Part shown: positions 11,557-23,000 of the stretch, in pieces
Numbering within the stretch: the first letter of the stretch is position 1
How the letters are laid out: each line of letters starts with the position of its first letter
NCBI GenBank assembly: GCA_028826165.1
Contig: JAPDFW010000011.1
Location: 685,001 to 749,000 of the forward strand
From: Anaeramoeba ignava
Taxonomy: Eukaryota > Metamonada > Anaeramoebidae
Length of the DNA stretch: 64,000 bases
Direction: 5' to 3'
Made by a program: the position numbers and the translations under genes
Notes under the pieces: model-generated
The model's database searches: none
Seen by the model: the letters and a program-made list of their open reading frames with translations, nothing else
What the model was told of the DNA's origin: nothing

Positions 11557-13539
11557 TTAATCAAGTTTATTCAATTCTTGAAATAAAATTTCAGCTTGAG
11601 AATTATTTCGATTTATTTTGAGTTTTTGGAGATGATTGAGTGAAAAATAATTGATAAATTGTTCGATATATCCTGAATAAATATAATCATATTGTCTTGT
11701 CCATTTGCGTCTAATTTCATCAGCAAAATAGAACCAAGCAGTTTTTTTTGAATCGATATGAAAAATAGAATCCGAATCAATGATAATCCATTTCTCATCT
11801 TGATAAACCAAATTTTCATAGTTTAATCCACCAATATAATAACCAGATTTAACTGCAATTTCATAAAATGCGATCAAAGCTTGAAAAGGTTTTGAATTCG
11901 GATCGAATAGTTGTTCAGGATTTGAATGAATGAAATCTTTAAGTAAAATTCCAGTTGCATAAGTTTGGAATAACACTTTTTTCGAAGATGAAATACGAAC
12001 ATCTAAAGTTGATAAACCAAGAGCTTTCCATATTTGATTTTTATAAAATTGTTTCAATAAAGAGTTGGGTCTTGATGGTTTTGTAACTGTTGGTGTTTTG
12101 CATACAAATAATTCAAGTGTGTTTTTATCTTGAACTAATGAAACCCAACTTGTTTTTCCAACTCCAACACATGGATTGATTAAAATATATCCTTCTGATT
12201 CATAAAATTTTTCAGAGCATCCACATATACAATCTCCAAGTATTGAGAAAGAATTATTGACTATTTCTTGTGAAAGTTTAATGAAATAATGTGAAAATGA
12301 ATCTTTTTCTTTGGGTAATTCAATTTTATTTTTATTTCTATTTTTATTTCTATTTCTATATTTATTTCGATTTTTAATTTCATTTTCAAATCTATTTCTC
12401 ATTTCAATTTCAATTTCAATTTCAATTTCATTTTGATTTTGATTTTGATTTTCATTTTGATTTTCATTTTGATTTTCAATTTCATTTTGATTTTGGTTTT
12501 GATTTTCAATTTGATTTTCAATTTGATTTTGATTTTGATTTTGATTTTGATTTTGATTTTGATTTTGAATTTGATTTTGATTTAGATTTTGATTTTGAAT
12601 TTGATTTTGATTTTGATTTTGATTTTGATTTTGATTTTGATTTTGATTTTGATTTTGATTTTGATTTTGATTTTGATTTTCATTTTGATTTTGATTTTGA
12701 TTTTGATTTTGATTTTGATTTTGATTTTGATTTTGATTTTGATTTTGATTTTGATTTTGATTTAGATTTATATTTTGAATTTTATTTTGATTTAGATTTT
12801 GATTTTGATTTTGATTTTGATTTTGATTTTGATTTTCAATTTGGTTTTCAATTTCAATTTCATTTTCAATTTCAATTTCAATTTCAAATCGATTTTCATT
12901 TTCATTTTCATTTTCATTTTCAATTTCAATAAAATGATTAAAATCTTTAAAATTTTTATCATTCTTCATTTTTTTTTCAAATTTCAATAATAAATTCGAA
13001 AATTTTTGGATTAAATTATGACGAATAAAATTATCAGAAGATGAACTAATAATTCTAAAAGCAGAATATCTAAGATCATTTCTCAAATCCAAATTAATAG
13101 AATAAACATGCCTAATCAATCTAACTTGAATATCTTCAGAATCCCTTGAAGCAGCAGCTAATAAAACATACAAATCAGATCTGAATTGTTTTTGAGGAAG
13201 AACCCATTCAACAACCAATTTAACACATTCGATTGAACCATTTATTAATAAAGCAATCAATTTTTCTCTTTTATTTGGAAAATAATATTCTGATAAATAA
13301 TTTCTCATTTGAGGATTCCCCTTTTCAAACAAAAGTTCCAAAATTTTTAACGGAACAAAAATATAATCTTTTCTATTAACTATAAATTGACAAGTAAAAT
13401 ATCCAACATAATTATAAACTATTTTTTCTTGATCTCTCCAATCCATTAAATTCAAATCAAATTTAATTAGTGAAAACGCTTCCATTTCAAAGAGTGTTTG
13501 AACATAATTATAATAATAATACAAAGGAATTGTTTCCAT
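11557..13539 (-). CDS. kinase-like-fold protein with large N/Q tract
   Basis: Single-exon 660-residue protein. The N-terminal ~200 residues ([20 protein letters not shown]...) are helical; the part around [16 protein letters not shown] looks like a degenerate ankyrin-type helix pair. Residues ~205-405 are NENE/NQNQ/IENE low complexity encoded by AATCAA-type hexamers. The C-terminal ~245 residues resemble a divergent protein-kinase-like fold: [15 protein letters not shown] as a glycine loop, LFVCKTP as the lysine strand, [11 protein letters not shown] in the place of the catalytic loop (the Asn is kept, the HRD Asp is not evident) and IIIDSDS in the place of DFG. Activity cannot be claimed; a pseudokinase is possible. 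I do not recognise the family. It lies between the RCC1-BTB array and a membrane-protein gene on the same strand. Confidence 0.6.
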   Translation of the reverse strand: METIPLYYYYNYVQTLFEMEAFSLIKFDLNLMDWRDQEKIVYNYVGYFTCQFIVNRKDYIFVPLKILELLFEKGNPQMRNYLSEYYFPNKREKLIALLINGSIECVKLVVEWVLPQKQFRSDLYVLLAAASRDSEDIQVRLIRHVYSINLDLRNDLRYSAFRIISSSSDNFIRHNLIQKFSNLLLKFEKKMKNDKNFKDFNHFIEIENENENENENRFEIEIEIENEIEIENQIENQNQNQNQNQNQNLNQNKIQNINLNQNQNQNQNQNQNQNQNQNQNQNQNQNENQNQNQNQNQNQNQNQNQNQNQNQNQIQNQNLNQNQIQNQNQNQNQNQNQNQIENQIENQNQNQNEIENQNENQNENQNQNQNEIEIEIEIEMRNRFENEIKNRNKYRNRNKNRNKNKIELPKEKDSFSHYFIKLSQEIVNNSFSILGDCICGCSEKFYESEGYILINPCVGVGKTSWVSLVQDKNTLELFVCKTPTVTKPSRPNSLLKQFYKNQIWKALGLSTLDVRISSSKKVLFQTYATGILLKDFIHSNPEQLFDPNSKPFQALIAFYEIAVKSGYYIGGLNYENLVYQDEKWIIIDSDSIFHIDSKKTAWFYFADEIRRKWTRQYDYIYSGYIEQFINYFSLNHLQKLKINRNNSQAEILFQELNKLD

Positions 13540-13665
13540 AAATTGAATTATTTTCTTTTTAAATTTTTATAAAATAAAAAAATGAAAAGAAAAAAATGAA
13601 AAAAATTTTTTTTCAAATAAAAATATTCCAAACAAAAAACAAAAACAAAAATAACTTTGATTTAA

Positions 13666-14872
13666 TCAAATAAAATTCATTTCATCAACTTCTTCAAATT
13701 CACTTAATATTTCATCAGTTGGTCTAATTATAGTTTCGTGTTTTGTTGAATCAAAAAGTGATTGATATTCTTCATTTGGATTCAAATTTCTCATTTTCTT
13801 TTCTTTTGAAACATTTGAATGTAAAATAACAATAATAGAAAAAATAGGGAAAATTTCGAATAAAAGATAAATAGTGAAGAAAAGCCATAAATAACGATTA
13901 TCATTTGATTCTCCCCAATCAATTACTACTGAAGTTGCTGCGTTTAGTAAATCCCACAAGGAACGAACAAAGAAAACACTTGTTGTCAACCAAATCAAGA
14001 TCATAAATGTTTTTGCTCTTGCTCTTCTTTTATCATTTAAATTGAATTTTTTCAATTCTCGATAAATTCGCCATCCAAAAAATGTCAAAACCAAAATCAA
14101 TAAAGTGAATATTAAACCGTGAGATAAAAAAGAATAATATTCATTATCTGGATCTGCAAAACAGGATACAATCGAGAAAACAACTCCAAGAACATTCATA
14201 AAAAGGAAAAAAGGATTGAGAAGTTTTATTAAAATTTGATTTCTTCCATAATTTGAATACATTAATAAAGCAACAAACCAAACAAAAAGAATGAATCTAA
14301 AAAGAAAAGCAAAAAAAAGTGTCAAAAAATTTTTGTTCCAAAATTCCTTTTTTTTTTGTTTACATTGTAAATTGAAGAAGTAATGGAAACATTAAATAAA
14401 AGAAATTTATAAAAAAATGAGAATCCAGTATTTTTTTTGAAGGTTTAGAAAATGTTAAAATTGTTCTTTCAAGGGAAAGAGTGAAATTTTCAATTAAAAT
14501 TATTATTCTAAAAGTAAAAGCATTTTTAGATTTTGTTTTCTTTCTAAAATTTGTTTTAAAAAAAACAAGAACAATTAAAAATCATCAAATCTTATTAAAA
14601 TATCAATAAAAAAACCATTTTTACTTTCTAAATTAAATTAAATTAAATTTAAATTTAAATTTTTGAATTTCGAATTTTTAATTTTTTTACTTTTCAAGAA
14701 GAATAAAATGAACAATTTCAATTAAAGAAAAAACTGCTCCTAAAAAATATAGAAAACTTAAAAGGAAAATTAACCAAGAATGTGTTTCTAATGCTGATAT
14801 TGTATTTCTTCTTTTGTCTTCATCTGGAATTGAAAAAACCAAATGAATCAAAAGAATCCAAAAAAATTTCAT
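13666..14872 (-). CDS. seven-helix membrane protein, three exons
   Basis: Three exons join in phase: 14872-14691, 14507-14364 and 14296-13666 (182+144+631 nt = 318 codons plus stop). Introns start GTAAAA and GTAAAC and end TTTTAG and TTTTTAG. Residues 1-14 (MKFFWILLIHLVFS) look like a signal peptide. Hydrophobic segments follow near SWLIFLLSFLYFLGAVF, FFINFFYLMFPLLLQF, FILFVWFVALLMY, NPFFLFMNVLGVVFSIV, LIFTLLILVLTFFGW, TFMILIWLTTSVFFV and FFTIYLLFEIFPIFSIIV, seven in all. A charged loop (KKFNLNDKRRARAK) and a cytosolic tail with acidic end (EFEEVDEMNFI) suggest a GPCR-like topology. The closest remembered family is THH1/TOM1/TOM3-like, on weak resemblance of the last helices only. The 219-codon third-exon frame opens upstream of the true splice site at a TTG, so it is not the start. 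Confidence 0.65.
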
Positions 14873-14951
14873 TTTAAATAAAAGAATGAAAAGAAAAAAA
14901 ATGAAAAACTTTTTTTTAATTTGAAAAAAATTTTTTAAATCGAATTTTAAA

Positions 14952-17597
14952 TTAATTTTGATTGTCTCTTTTTGAGTGAAAACGAATTTTAGGTAATCTT
15001 CTATCTAAAGGTCTTGAATTTGTTTCTTTTGTAATTACATCATGTGAATTTGGTAAATGTTCTTTTTTATTGGAACAATGAAAAAAACTGGAATTTTTTT
15101 GAAATTTGGAAATAAAGATATGATCGTAATCTAAAGAAGTAATTTCAAATAAATCAGAACTTTGATTAATCTTGTTTAACCATAAAAGGAAATTTTTTGA
15201 ATGAAACCAACAAATCAACCAACTTTTTCTGAATTCATCAAGAAATTTTTGGTTTAAAATATTGATTGATTTTGGGTTTAATTTCAATAAATTCGGATGT
15301 GTTTGTTTTGTTGTAATAAATCGGATATTTTCATTCCATTTTGTATCCTTTTCAAATTTTGAATGAATTGATAAAACATTTGAAAAAGTGAGCAAATCTC
15401 CAAGAAGTTTTTGGAAATACATATAAAATTGATTTCTAATCCATTGATCACTTCCAATCCAACTGACTTCATCCTTGTTATCAGTTAGTATTCTGATAAT
15501 ATTAGTCATGAAAATTATTTCTGAATCTGTCAATTTGATTGCTTTCTCAAGTTTTTCTGAAATTAAAATATCAACACCTAAATTTCCATCCAAAATGATT
15601 TTGCAATCAACAGCAAATTTGTTAAGAGAAATAAGCAGGATGTTGTTTATTCCGATAAAAAATCCGCGGGGATTTTCATCAAATCTGTCCAAAGAACCCA
15701 ATGAGAAATAGGGATAAAAAGGAATTTTAGGATCATCAAATATTTTAAGTGGAAAACAATAATCAAAAGATTTTTTTCTGTCAAAATGTTTCAAACTGAA
15801 ATTTTTGATTGGAAAAAGTGAAGTAAAAAATTCAGGCAATAAAGACAATAAAGATAAGCAAAGCGTTGAAACTTTTTCTGCTTGTGGATGAAAAAGAATA
15901 ACTGTTTTTTCTAATAAAAGCAATTTCAATATTTTTAGCACATTTACACCAAGAATTTGTATAAGAAATCGTGGTGATAAATCCATAAATAATTCATCAT
16001 TCCAATTGAATACTTGCGGTTTTAATAGTTGGGTTTTGTATTTATTATTTAAGATTTGGAATATGTTGTAAATTAATGTTTTGTTTGTGAAATTGTATTG
16101 TCGAAACCATGCTTCTGTTATGATATTTAATCGGGAACGAATTGATCCAAATAGTGGAATTTTGGAAATTATACAAATTGATTTTTGAACATTTCCTCGA
16201 TAATATTTTGAAACGTTGATTTCTGATAAAAACTTTTTTTATTTAATTTTGAAATGTTATTTTTTAAATATTTTTTTTTTTGATTTTATTATTTTTGATT
16301 ATTTTTTTACTTTGGTTTTAATTTGTCGGAAGCATGCTACACAAAAAAGAGGAATTTTTCCATCTTGATTTTCATTTTCATTTTCATTTTCATTTTCATT
16401 TTCATTTATATTTTCAATTTCGTTTTCATTTTCATTTTCAATTTCGTTTTCAATTTCATTTTCATTTTCATTTTCAATTTCATTTTCATTTTCAATTTCG
16501 TTTTCAATTTCAAATACATTTTCTATTTCATTTTTATTTTCTATTTCATTTTCATTTTCAAATAAATTTTCAATTTTATTTTCAATTTTATTGTGTATTT
16601 GATTTTGATTTTGAACTTCAATTTGATTTTGATTTTGATTTATATTTTGATTTTGATTTAGATTTTCAAATTGATTTTGAATTTGATTTTGATTTTCAAA
16701 TTGATTTTGATTTTGATTTTGATTTTGATTTTGATTTTGATTTTGATTTTGATTTTCATTTTCAAATTGATTTTGATTTAGATTTTGATTTTGATTTTGG
16801 TTTTGATTTTGATTTTCAAATTGATTTTGATTTTGATTTTGATTTTCATTTATATTTTCATTTTGATTTAGATTTTGATTTTCATTTTGATTTAGATTTT
16901 GATTTAGATTTTGATTTTGATTTTGATTTTCATTTATATTTTCAATTTCATTTTGATTTTCATTTTCATTTTGATTTTCTAATTGATTTTCAATTTGATT
17001 TAGATTTTGATTTTGATTTTCATTTTGATTTTCATTTTCATTTTGATTCTCAAATTGATTTTGATTTAGATTTTCATTTTGATTTTCATTTTCAAATTGA
17101 TTTTCATTTTGATTTAGATTTTCATTTTGATTTTGATTTTGATTTTGATTTTGATTTTGATTTTCATTTTGATTTTCAAATTGATTTTGATTTTGATTTT
17201 GATTCTCAAATTGATTTTCATTTTCATTTTCATTTTGATTTTCATTTTCATTTTCATTTTGATTTTCATTTTCATTTTCATTTCCAAATTCATTTTCAAA
17301 TTGATTTTGATTTTGATTTTGATTTTGATTTAGATTTTGATTTAAAGCTAATTTTGCTTTTTTTTTTAAATTTCTTTTTTCTATTGATTCTAATAAAGAA
17401 GAAGGCGGAATTGTTTTAAAAAAAACATAACCACTTTGAAAATTATGAGCACCTTCAGGAAGTGCAAGAAAACTTAATTCATCAATCCATTTTTTATTTT
17501 GTTTATTTTTTAAATTTATTTTTGGATAAATAAGCTCAGCATTTGAACCTTTATTATGGTCAAATTCAAAAACAATAACAAAAGCAATTGGGTTCAT
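14952..17597 (-). CDS. AVL9: AVL9-type DENN-domain protein, two exons
   Basis: Exons 17597-16311 and 16232-14952 (1287+1281 nt) give 855 residues; the intron is GTAAAA...AAAAAAAG, phase 0. The N-terminus [20 protein letters not shown] and the segment [14 protein letters not shown] match the AVL9 opening. After a ~290-residue N/Q/E insertion (residues ~95-410) the family continues with [13 protein letters not shown], then across the splice [26 protein letters not shown] and [11 protein letters not shown] with [13 protein letters not shown] (central DENN). A later [20 protein letters not shown] segment is also AVL9-like. AVL9 acts in late secretory/exocytic traffic and belongs to the DENN family of Rab regulators. 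The insertion sits exactly between two conserved blocks, so it is probably a surface loop. The gene appears intact. Confidence 0.88.
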
Positions 17598-18395
17598 TAT
17601 TTTTAAATTAAATTTGTTTTTTTAGAAATTGAAAAAAATGAATTGGAAAAAATGAAAAAAATTATTTTGTAAAAAAGAAAATAAAATTTTTTTAATTTTA
17701 ATTTTAATTTTGATTTTAATTTTGATTTTAATTTTAATTTTAATTTTCAAATTGATTTTCAAATTGATTTTCATTTTGATTTTGATTTTCATTTTCATTT
17801 TAATTTTGATTTTCAAATTGATTTTGGTTTTGATTTTCATTTTCATTTTGATTTTGATTTTGATTTTCATTTTCATTTTAATTTTAATTTTGATTTTGAT
17901 TTTGATTTTGATTTTGATTTTCATTTTCATTTTCAAATTGGTTTTGATTTTGGTTATAATTTTAATTATTTTGATTTTCAAATTGATTTTGGAATTCATT
18001 TTCATTTTCAAATTGATTTTAATTTTGATTTTGGTTATAATTTTAATTTTAATTTTAATTTTGATTTTGATTTTGATTTTATTTTTATTTTGATTTTTAT
18101 TTTGATTTTAATTTTATTTTTGATTTTGATTTTGATTTAGATTTAGATTTTGATTTTCAAATTGATTTTGATTTTGATTTTGATTTTGATTTTCAAATTG
18201 ATTTAGATTTTCATTTTCATTTTCTAATTGATTTAAATTTGATTTTGATTTTAATTTTGATTTTGATTTTAATTTTGATTTTAATTTTGGTTATAATTTT
18301 AATTTTAATTTTTATTTTGATTTTGAATTGGATTTTAATTTCAATTTTGATTTATATTTAGATTTATATTTAGATTTAGATTTAGATTTTAATTT
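17598..18395. repeat. spacer of decayed N/Q/E-type hexamers
   Basis: About 800 bp between AVL9 and the UNG stop codon. On the - strand it reads as stretches such as FENENEFQNQFEN broken by TAA (ATTTTAATTTT) units and by GGTTATAATTTT. It resembles the AVL9 low-complexity tract but has stops throughout. No gene is supported; the lysine-rich and IL-rich frames are shadows of the repeat. Confidence 0.75.
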
Positions 18396-19874
18396 TCAAT
18401 TTGATTCATTAAGAGAATTCCAATTAATTGGTTCTAAAGAATGTTTTGTAAGAATCTCATTAGTTTTAGAAAAATGTTTGCAACCAAAAAATTTTTTAGA
18501 AGAAAGAGGAGAAGGATGAGCAGCTTTAAGAATATGATGTCTTTTTGAATCAATTAAAGAAGCACAAGCTTGACTGTGTCTTCCCCAAAGAAGAAAAACA
18601 ACATGTTTCTTTTTTTTTGATATTATTCTTATAACTTCATTTATAAATTCTTTCCATCCTGATTTTTTATGTGATTCTGGTTTATGTTCAGTTACTGTTA
18701 ATACTGTATTAATTAAAAATACTCCTTGTTTTGCCCAACTTTCAAGATTTCCATGTTTTGGTTTCTTAAAAGTTTTGTAATTATCTCCAACTTCTTTATA
18801 AATATTATGTAAACTTTTTGGTATTGCAATTCCTTTTTGAACTATTTTTTATTTAAAATTAATATTATAATTAAAATTAAATATTAAAATTAAAATTAAA
18901 ATTAAAATTAAATATAAAATTAAAATTAAAATTATATTTAAAATTTAAATTGAGATTAAAATTAAAATTAAAATTAAAATTAAATATTAAAATTATAATT
19001 AATATTAAAATTATATTTAAAATTTAAATTGAGATTAAAATTAAAATTAAAATTAAAATTAAAATTATAATTAAAATTAAAATTAAATATAAAATTTACA
19101 ATTATAATTAATATTATAATTAAAATTAAAATTAAAATTATAATTAAAATTAAAATTAAATATTAAAATTATAATTAAAATTAAAATTAAAATTAAAATT
19201 AAAATTAAAATTAATATTAAAATTAATAAAATTAAAATTAAAATTAAAATTAATTTGTCTTGATTTAATCTGGTTTTGAAATATACCAGAAAATGCTAAA
19301 CCATGAGCTTGGCCTTTTCCATGATAAGGATCTTGACCAATAATTACAACTTTAATTTTGTCAAAAGGACATAAACGAAAAGCTTCAAAAATAAAATTTT
19401 TTGGAGGATAAATAATTTCATTTTTTTCTTTTTGAATTAAAAAATCAACAATTCTTTTAAAATAAGGTTGATTAAATTGTGAATGAAGAATTTTTCTCCA
19501 AGAAGGTTCCATTAACATTTCAAAACCTTTAACAGAAAAAGAATCCATTGGAATAATTTTATCCTCTTTTTCTTTTTCTTTTTCTTTTTCTTTTTCTTTT
19601 TCTTTTTCTTTTTCATTTTCTTTTTCATTTTCTTTTTCATTTTCTTTTTCTTTTTCTTTTTCTTTTTCTTTTTTTCTTTTTCTTTTTCTTTTTCATTTTC
19701 TTTCTCTTTTTCATTATCTTTATTTTTATTTTTATCGTTATTTTTATTTGATTTTTTTTTAGTTGTTTTTTTTCTTTTAATTTCTTCTTCTTTTTCTTCT
19801 TCTTTTTCTTCTTGTGTTTCTTCTTTTCGTTTCTTTTTTAAAAAAAATTTTTCAAGTGAAGTTTGTTTTGACAT
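18396..19874 (-). CDS. UNG: uracil-DNA glycosylase, two exons, +2 nt in Lys/Glu tract
   Basis: Exon 1 19874-19287, exon 2 18841-18396; intron 5' GTATAT, 3' AAAAATAG, joining AFS|VQKGI in phase. Family 1 UDG: water-activating motif GQDPYHGKGQAHGLAFS, then GVFLINTVLTV, LLWGRHSQ, and the DNA-intercalating-loop motif HPSPLSS before KFFGCKHFSKTNE. The enzyme removes uracil from DNA. The N-terminus MSKQTSLEKFF has a PIP box (QxxLxxFF) for PCNA, as in nuclear UNG2. A long K/E tract follows. Near 19670 an A run is two bases longer than its neighbours (GAAAAAAAG among GAAAAAG units), shifting frame before DKIIPMDSFSVKGFEML; total exon length is 344 codons plus exactly 2 nt, so this is the only defect. 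Shares a 130-bp divergent upstream region with the ankyrin gene. Confidence 0.9.
18842..19286 (-). repeat. UNG intron of AAAATT-type repeats
   Basis: The intron is almost wholly AAAATT hexamers with interspersed TATTAAAATT, TTATAATT and longer repeated pieces (AAATTTAAATTGAGATTAAAATT occurs twice, near 18938 and 19020). No coding potential. Confidence 0.85.
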
Positions 19875-20004
19875 TTTTTAAATTAAATTCTTTTATAAAT
19901 TAATAAAAAATGAAAAAAAATGAAAAAATGAAAAATGAAAAAATGAAATTATTTTTTATACTTTTCATTTTTATTTTTAATTTTTATTTTTTATTTAAAA
20001 AAAA
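19875..20004. promoter_or_regulatory. divergent promoter region, UNG / ankyrin-BTB
   Basis: Short shared upstream region of two divergently oriented genes. On the UNG side it has several copies of the T-rich element TTTTTTCATTTTTT; on the ankyrin side TTTTCATTTTTATTTTT lies ~20-40 nt before the ATG. The same element precedes most genes in the window. Confidence 0.5.
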
Positions 20005-23000
20005 ATGGGTCAATCTGAATCAATTCAAAAATTATTTATTGCTTGTAAAAATAATTCTTTTCAAGAAATTAAATTTTTAATTCAAAAAAAAGTTAATGTT
20101 AATGCCAAAAATATTTATGAACAAACTCCTTTACATTTAATTTGTCAAAATATAAATGAAAATTCTTTCAAAATTATTAAATTTTTAATTCAAAACAAAG
20201 CTGATGTTAATGCCAAAAATATTTATGAACAAACTATTTTACATTTAATTTGTCAAAATATAAATGAAAATTCTTTCAAAATTATTAAATTTTTAATTGA
20301 AAACAAAATTGATATCAATGTCAAAGATTATAAAAAACAAATTGCTTTACATTTAATTTGTCAAAATATAAATGAAATTTCATTCCAAATTATCCAAATT
20401 TTAATTGAAAATAATTCCAAAATTAATTCTAAAACAAAAAATAAACAATCACCTTTACATTTAGTTTGTCAAAATATAAATGAAAAATCTTTACAAATTA
20501 TAAAATTTCTTATTGAAAATGGAGCAGATGTCAATGCCAAATCAAAAAATCAAGAAACTCCTTTGCATTTAATTTGCCAAAAGGAAAATATAAATGAAAT
20601 TTCATTTCAAATTATAAAATTTTTCATTGAAAATGGAGCAGATGTCAATGCCAAAAATAAAACAAATAAAGAAACAATATTACATTTAATTTATCAAAAT
20701 CCAAATCAAATTACATTTGAAATTATTAAATTTCTTATTGGAAAAGGAGCAGATGTCAATGCCAAAACAAAGAATGATGAAACATTTTTGCATTTAGTTT
20801 GTAAAAATCAAAAGCAAAATGAAGATGTATTTCAAATTATTAAATTTCTTATTGAAAAAGGAGCAGATATCAATGCCAAAATATATGAAGGTGAACAAAC
20901 ACCTTTTCATTATGCTTGTCAAAATCCCTATTTATCATTTCAAATTATAAAATTTCTTGTTGAAAATGGAGCAGATATCAATGCCAAAACAGAGGAAAAT
21001 AGAGAAACACCTTTCCATTCAGCTTGTCAATGCCAAAACAAAGAATCATTTGAAATTATAAAATTTCTTGTTGAAAATGGAGCAGATATCAATGCCAAAA
21101 GAACAGATTTTCAAGAAACACCTTTGAATTTAGTCTGTCAATTTCAAGAAAGTGAAAAGTCAATTGATATTATCAAATTTTTAATTGAAAATGGTTCTAA
21201 AATCAATTCCAAGACAATTTATAAGCAATCTCTTTTACATTTAGCTTGTCAAAATCAAAACAAAAATTCATTTGAAATTATCAAATTTCTTATTGAAAAA
21301 AAATTTTCAGTTAATTCACAAGAAACAAGTGAACAAAAAACACCTTTACATTTTGCTTGTCTATATCAAATAAGAAATGAAGAATCATTTGAAATTATAA
21401 AATTTCTTGTTGAAAATGGAGCAGATGTCAATGCCAAAACAAATGATGATCAAACTCCTTTACATATAATTTGTCGATGTCAAGCACAAAAAAATTCAAT
21501 TGAGATTGTTAAGTTCTTAGTTGAAAATGGAGCAGATGTCAATGTCAAAACAAAATTTGATAATTCAACACCTTTACATTTATTTTGTCAAAGTGAATTC
21601 AATGAAAATTCATTAGAAATTATTAAATTTCTTGTTGAAAAAGAAGCAGATATCAATATAAAAACTGGATTTGGATTAACAGCTTTATTTTTAATTTGCC
21701 AAAATATAAACAAATATTCAATAGAAATTATCAAATTTCTTGTTGAAAAAGGAGCAGAAATCAATGCTAAAACACATGAGCAAGAAACACCTTTACATTA
21801 TGCATGCCAATTTCAAAAACAGGAACATTCAATGGAAATTATCAAATTTCTAATTGAAAATGGAGCAGATATCAATGCTAAAAGTCATATATCTAAAGCA
21901 CCACTACATATTGCATGTCAAGGTCAAAAAGAAACATCAATTGAAATTATTCAATATTTAATATTAAAAGGAGCAGATATAAATATCAAAGATTATTCAC
22001 AAGAAACAGCTTTACATTTAGTTTGTCAAAACCAAAACCAAAATTCATTTGAAATTATTAAATTTCTTATTGAAAAAGGAGCAGAAATTAATGACACAAA
22101 TTCTTATAGCCAAGAAACACCTTTACATATTGCTTGTAAATATCAAAACGAGAATTTATTTCCAATTATCCAGTTTCTTTTTGAAAAAAAAGCAAATATA
22201 AATGCCAAAACAAAATATACTTTAGAAACACCTTTACATCTCGTTTGTCAAAAGGAAAAAAATAAAGATTTGGATCAAATCATCAAATATTTAGTTTCAA
22301 AAAGAGCAGATATCAAAGCACAACTAGAAAGTACTTTGGAAACACCTTTGCATTTTCTTTGCCAAAAATCAAAATCAATTGAAGCAATTAATTATTTGAT
22401 TAAAAAGAAGGTGAATATCAACGCACAAGATTCAGAAATGCAAACACCATTACACAAAGTTTTTTCTTCTAAAAAATCTAAGAAGAATTCATTTGGAATT
22501 GTAAAAATTTTAGTTTCCCAAAAGGCAAATCTTAATGCTGAAACCAAATATCAATATGAAACACCTTTACATTTTGCTTGCAAACAAAAAAATTCGTTTC
22601 AAATTATCAAATATTTGGTTGAAAATGGAGCATCTGTTAATGTTTTAAATAATTTTCATCAGGAATCACCATTGCATTATGCTTGCCAACATCAAAAATC
22701 ATTAAAAATTGTGAAATATCTCATTTCCAAAGGAGCTATTATTAATGCAAAATCAACAAACAATCAAACACCTTTACATTATGCATGCCAACACCAAAAA
22801 TCAATCAAAATTATCAAATTTCTTGTTGAAAATGGAGCAGTTATTAATGCTGCAGATGATAGAAACAACACTCCTTTGCATTTAGTTTGTGGAAATATAA
22901 AAGAAAAATCATTTGAAATTATCACATATTTAATATCGAAAGGAGCAAATGTGAATTACTACACAAATGATCATGAATCACCTTTATACTATATTTGTGG

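Noticed and set aside
14520-14660. An extra coding exon between exons 1 and 2 of the membrane protein
   Set aside because: Stops in all useful frames; direct joining of 14691 to 14507 keeps phase and gives an exact codon count.
16323-17419. 361-residue HF/DF-rich frame on the + strand
   Set aside because: Antisense shadow of the AVL9 N/Q/E tract (AATCAA read backwards gives TTGATT); the AVL9 frame carries conserved sequence on both sides.
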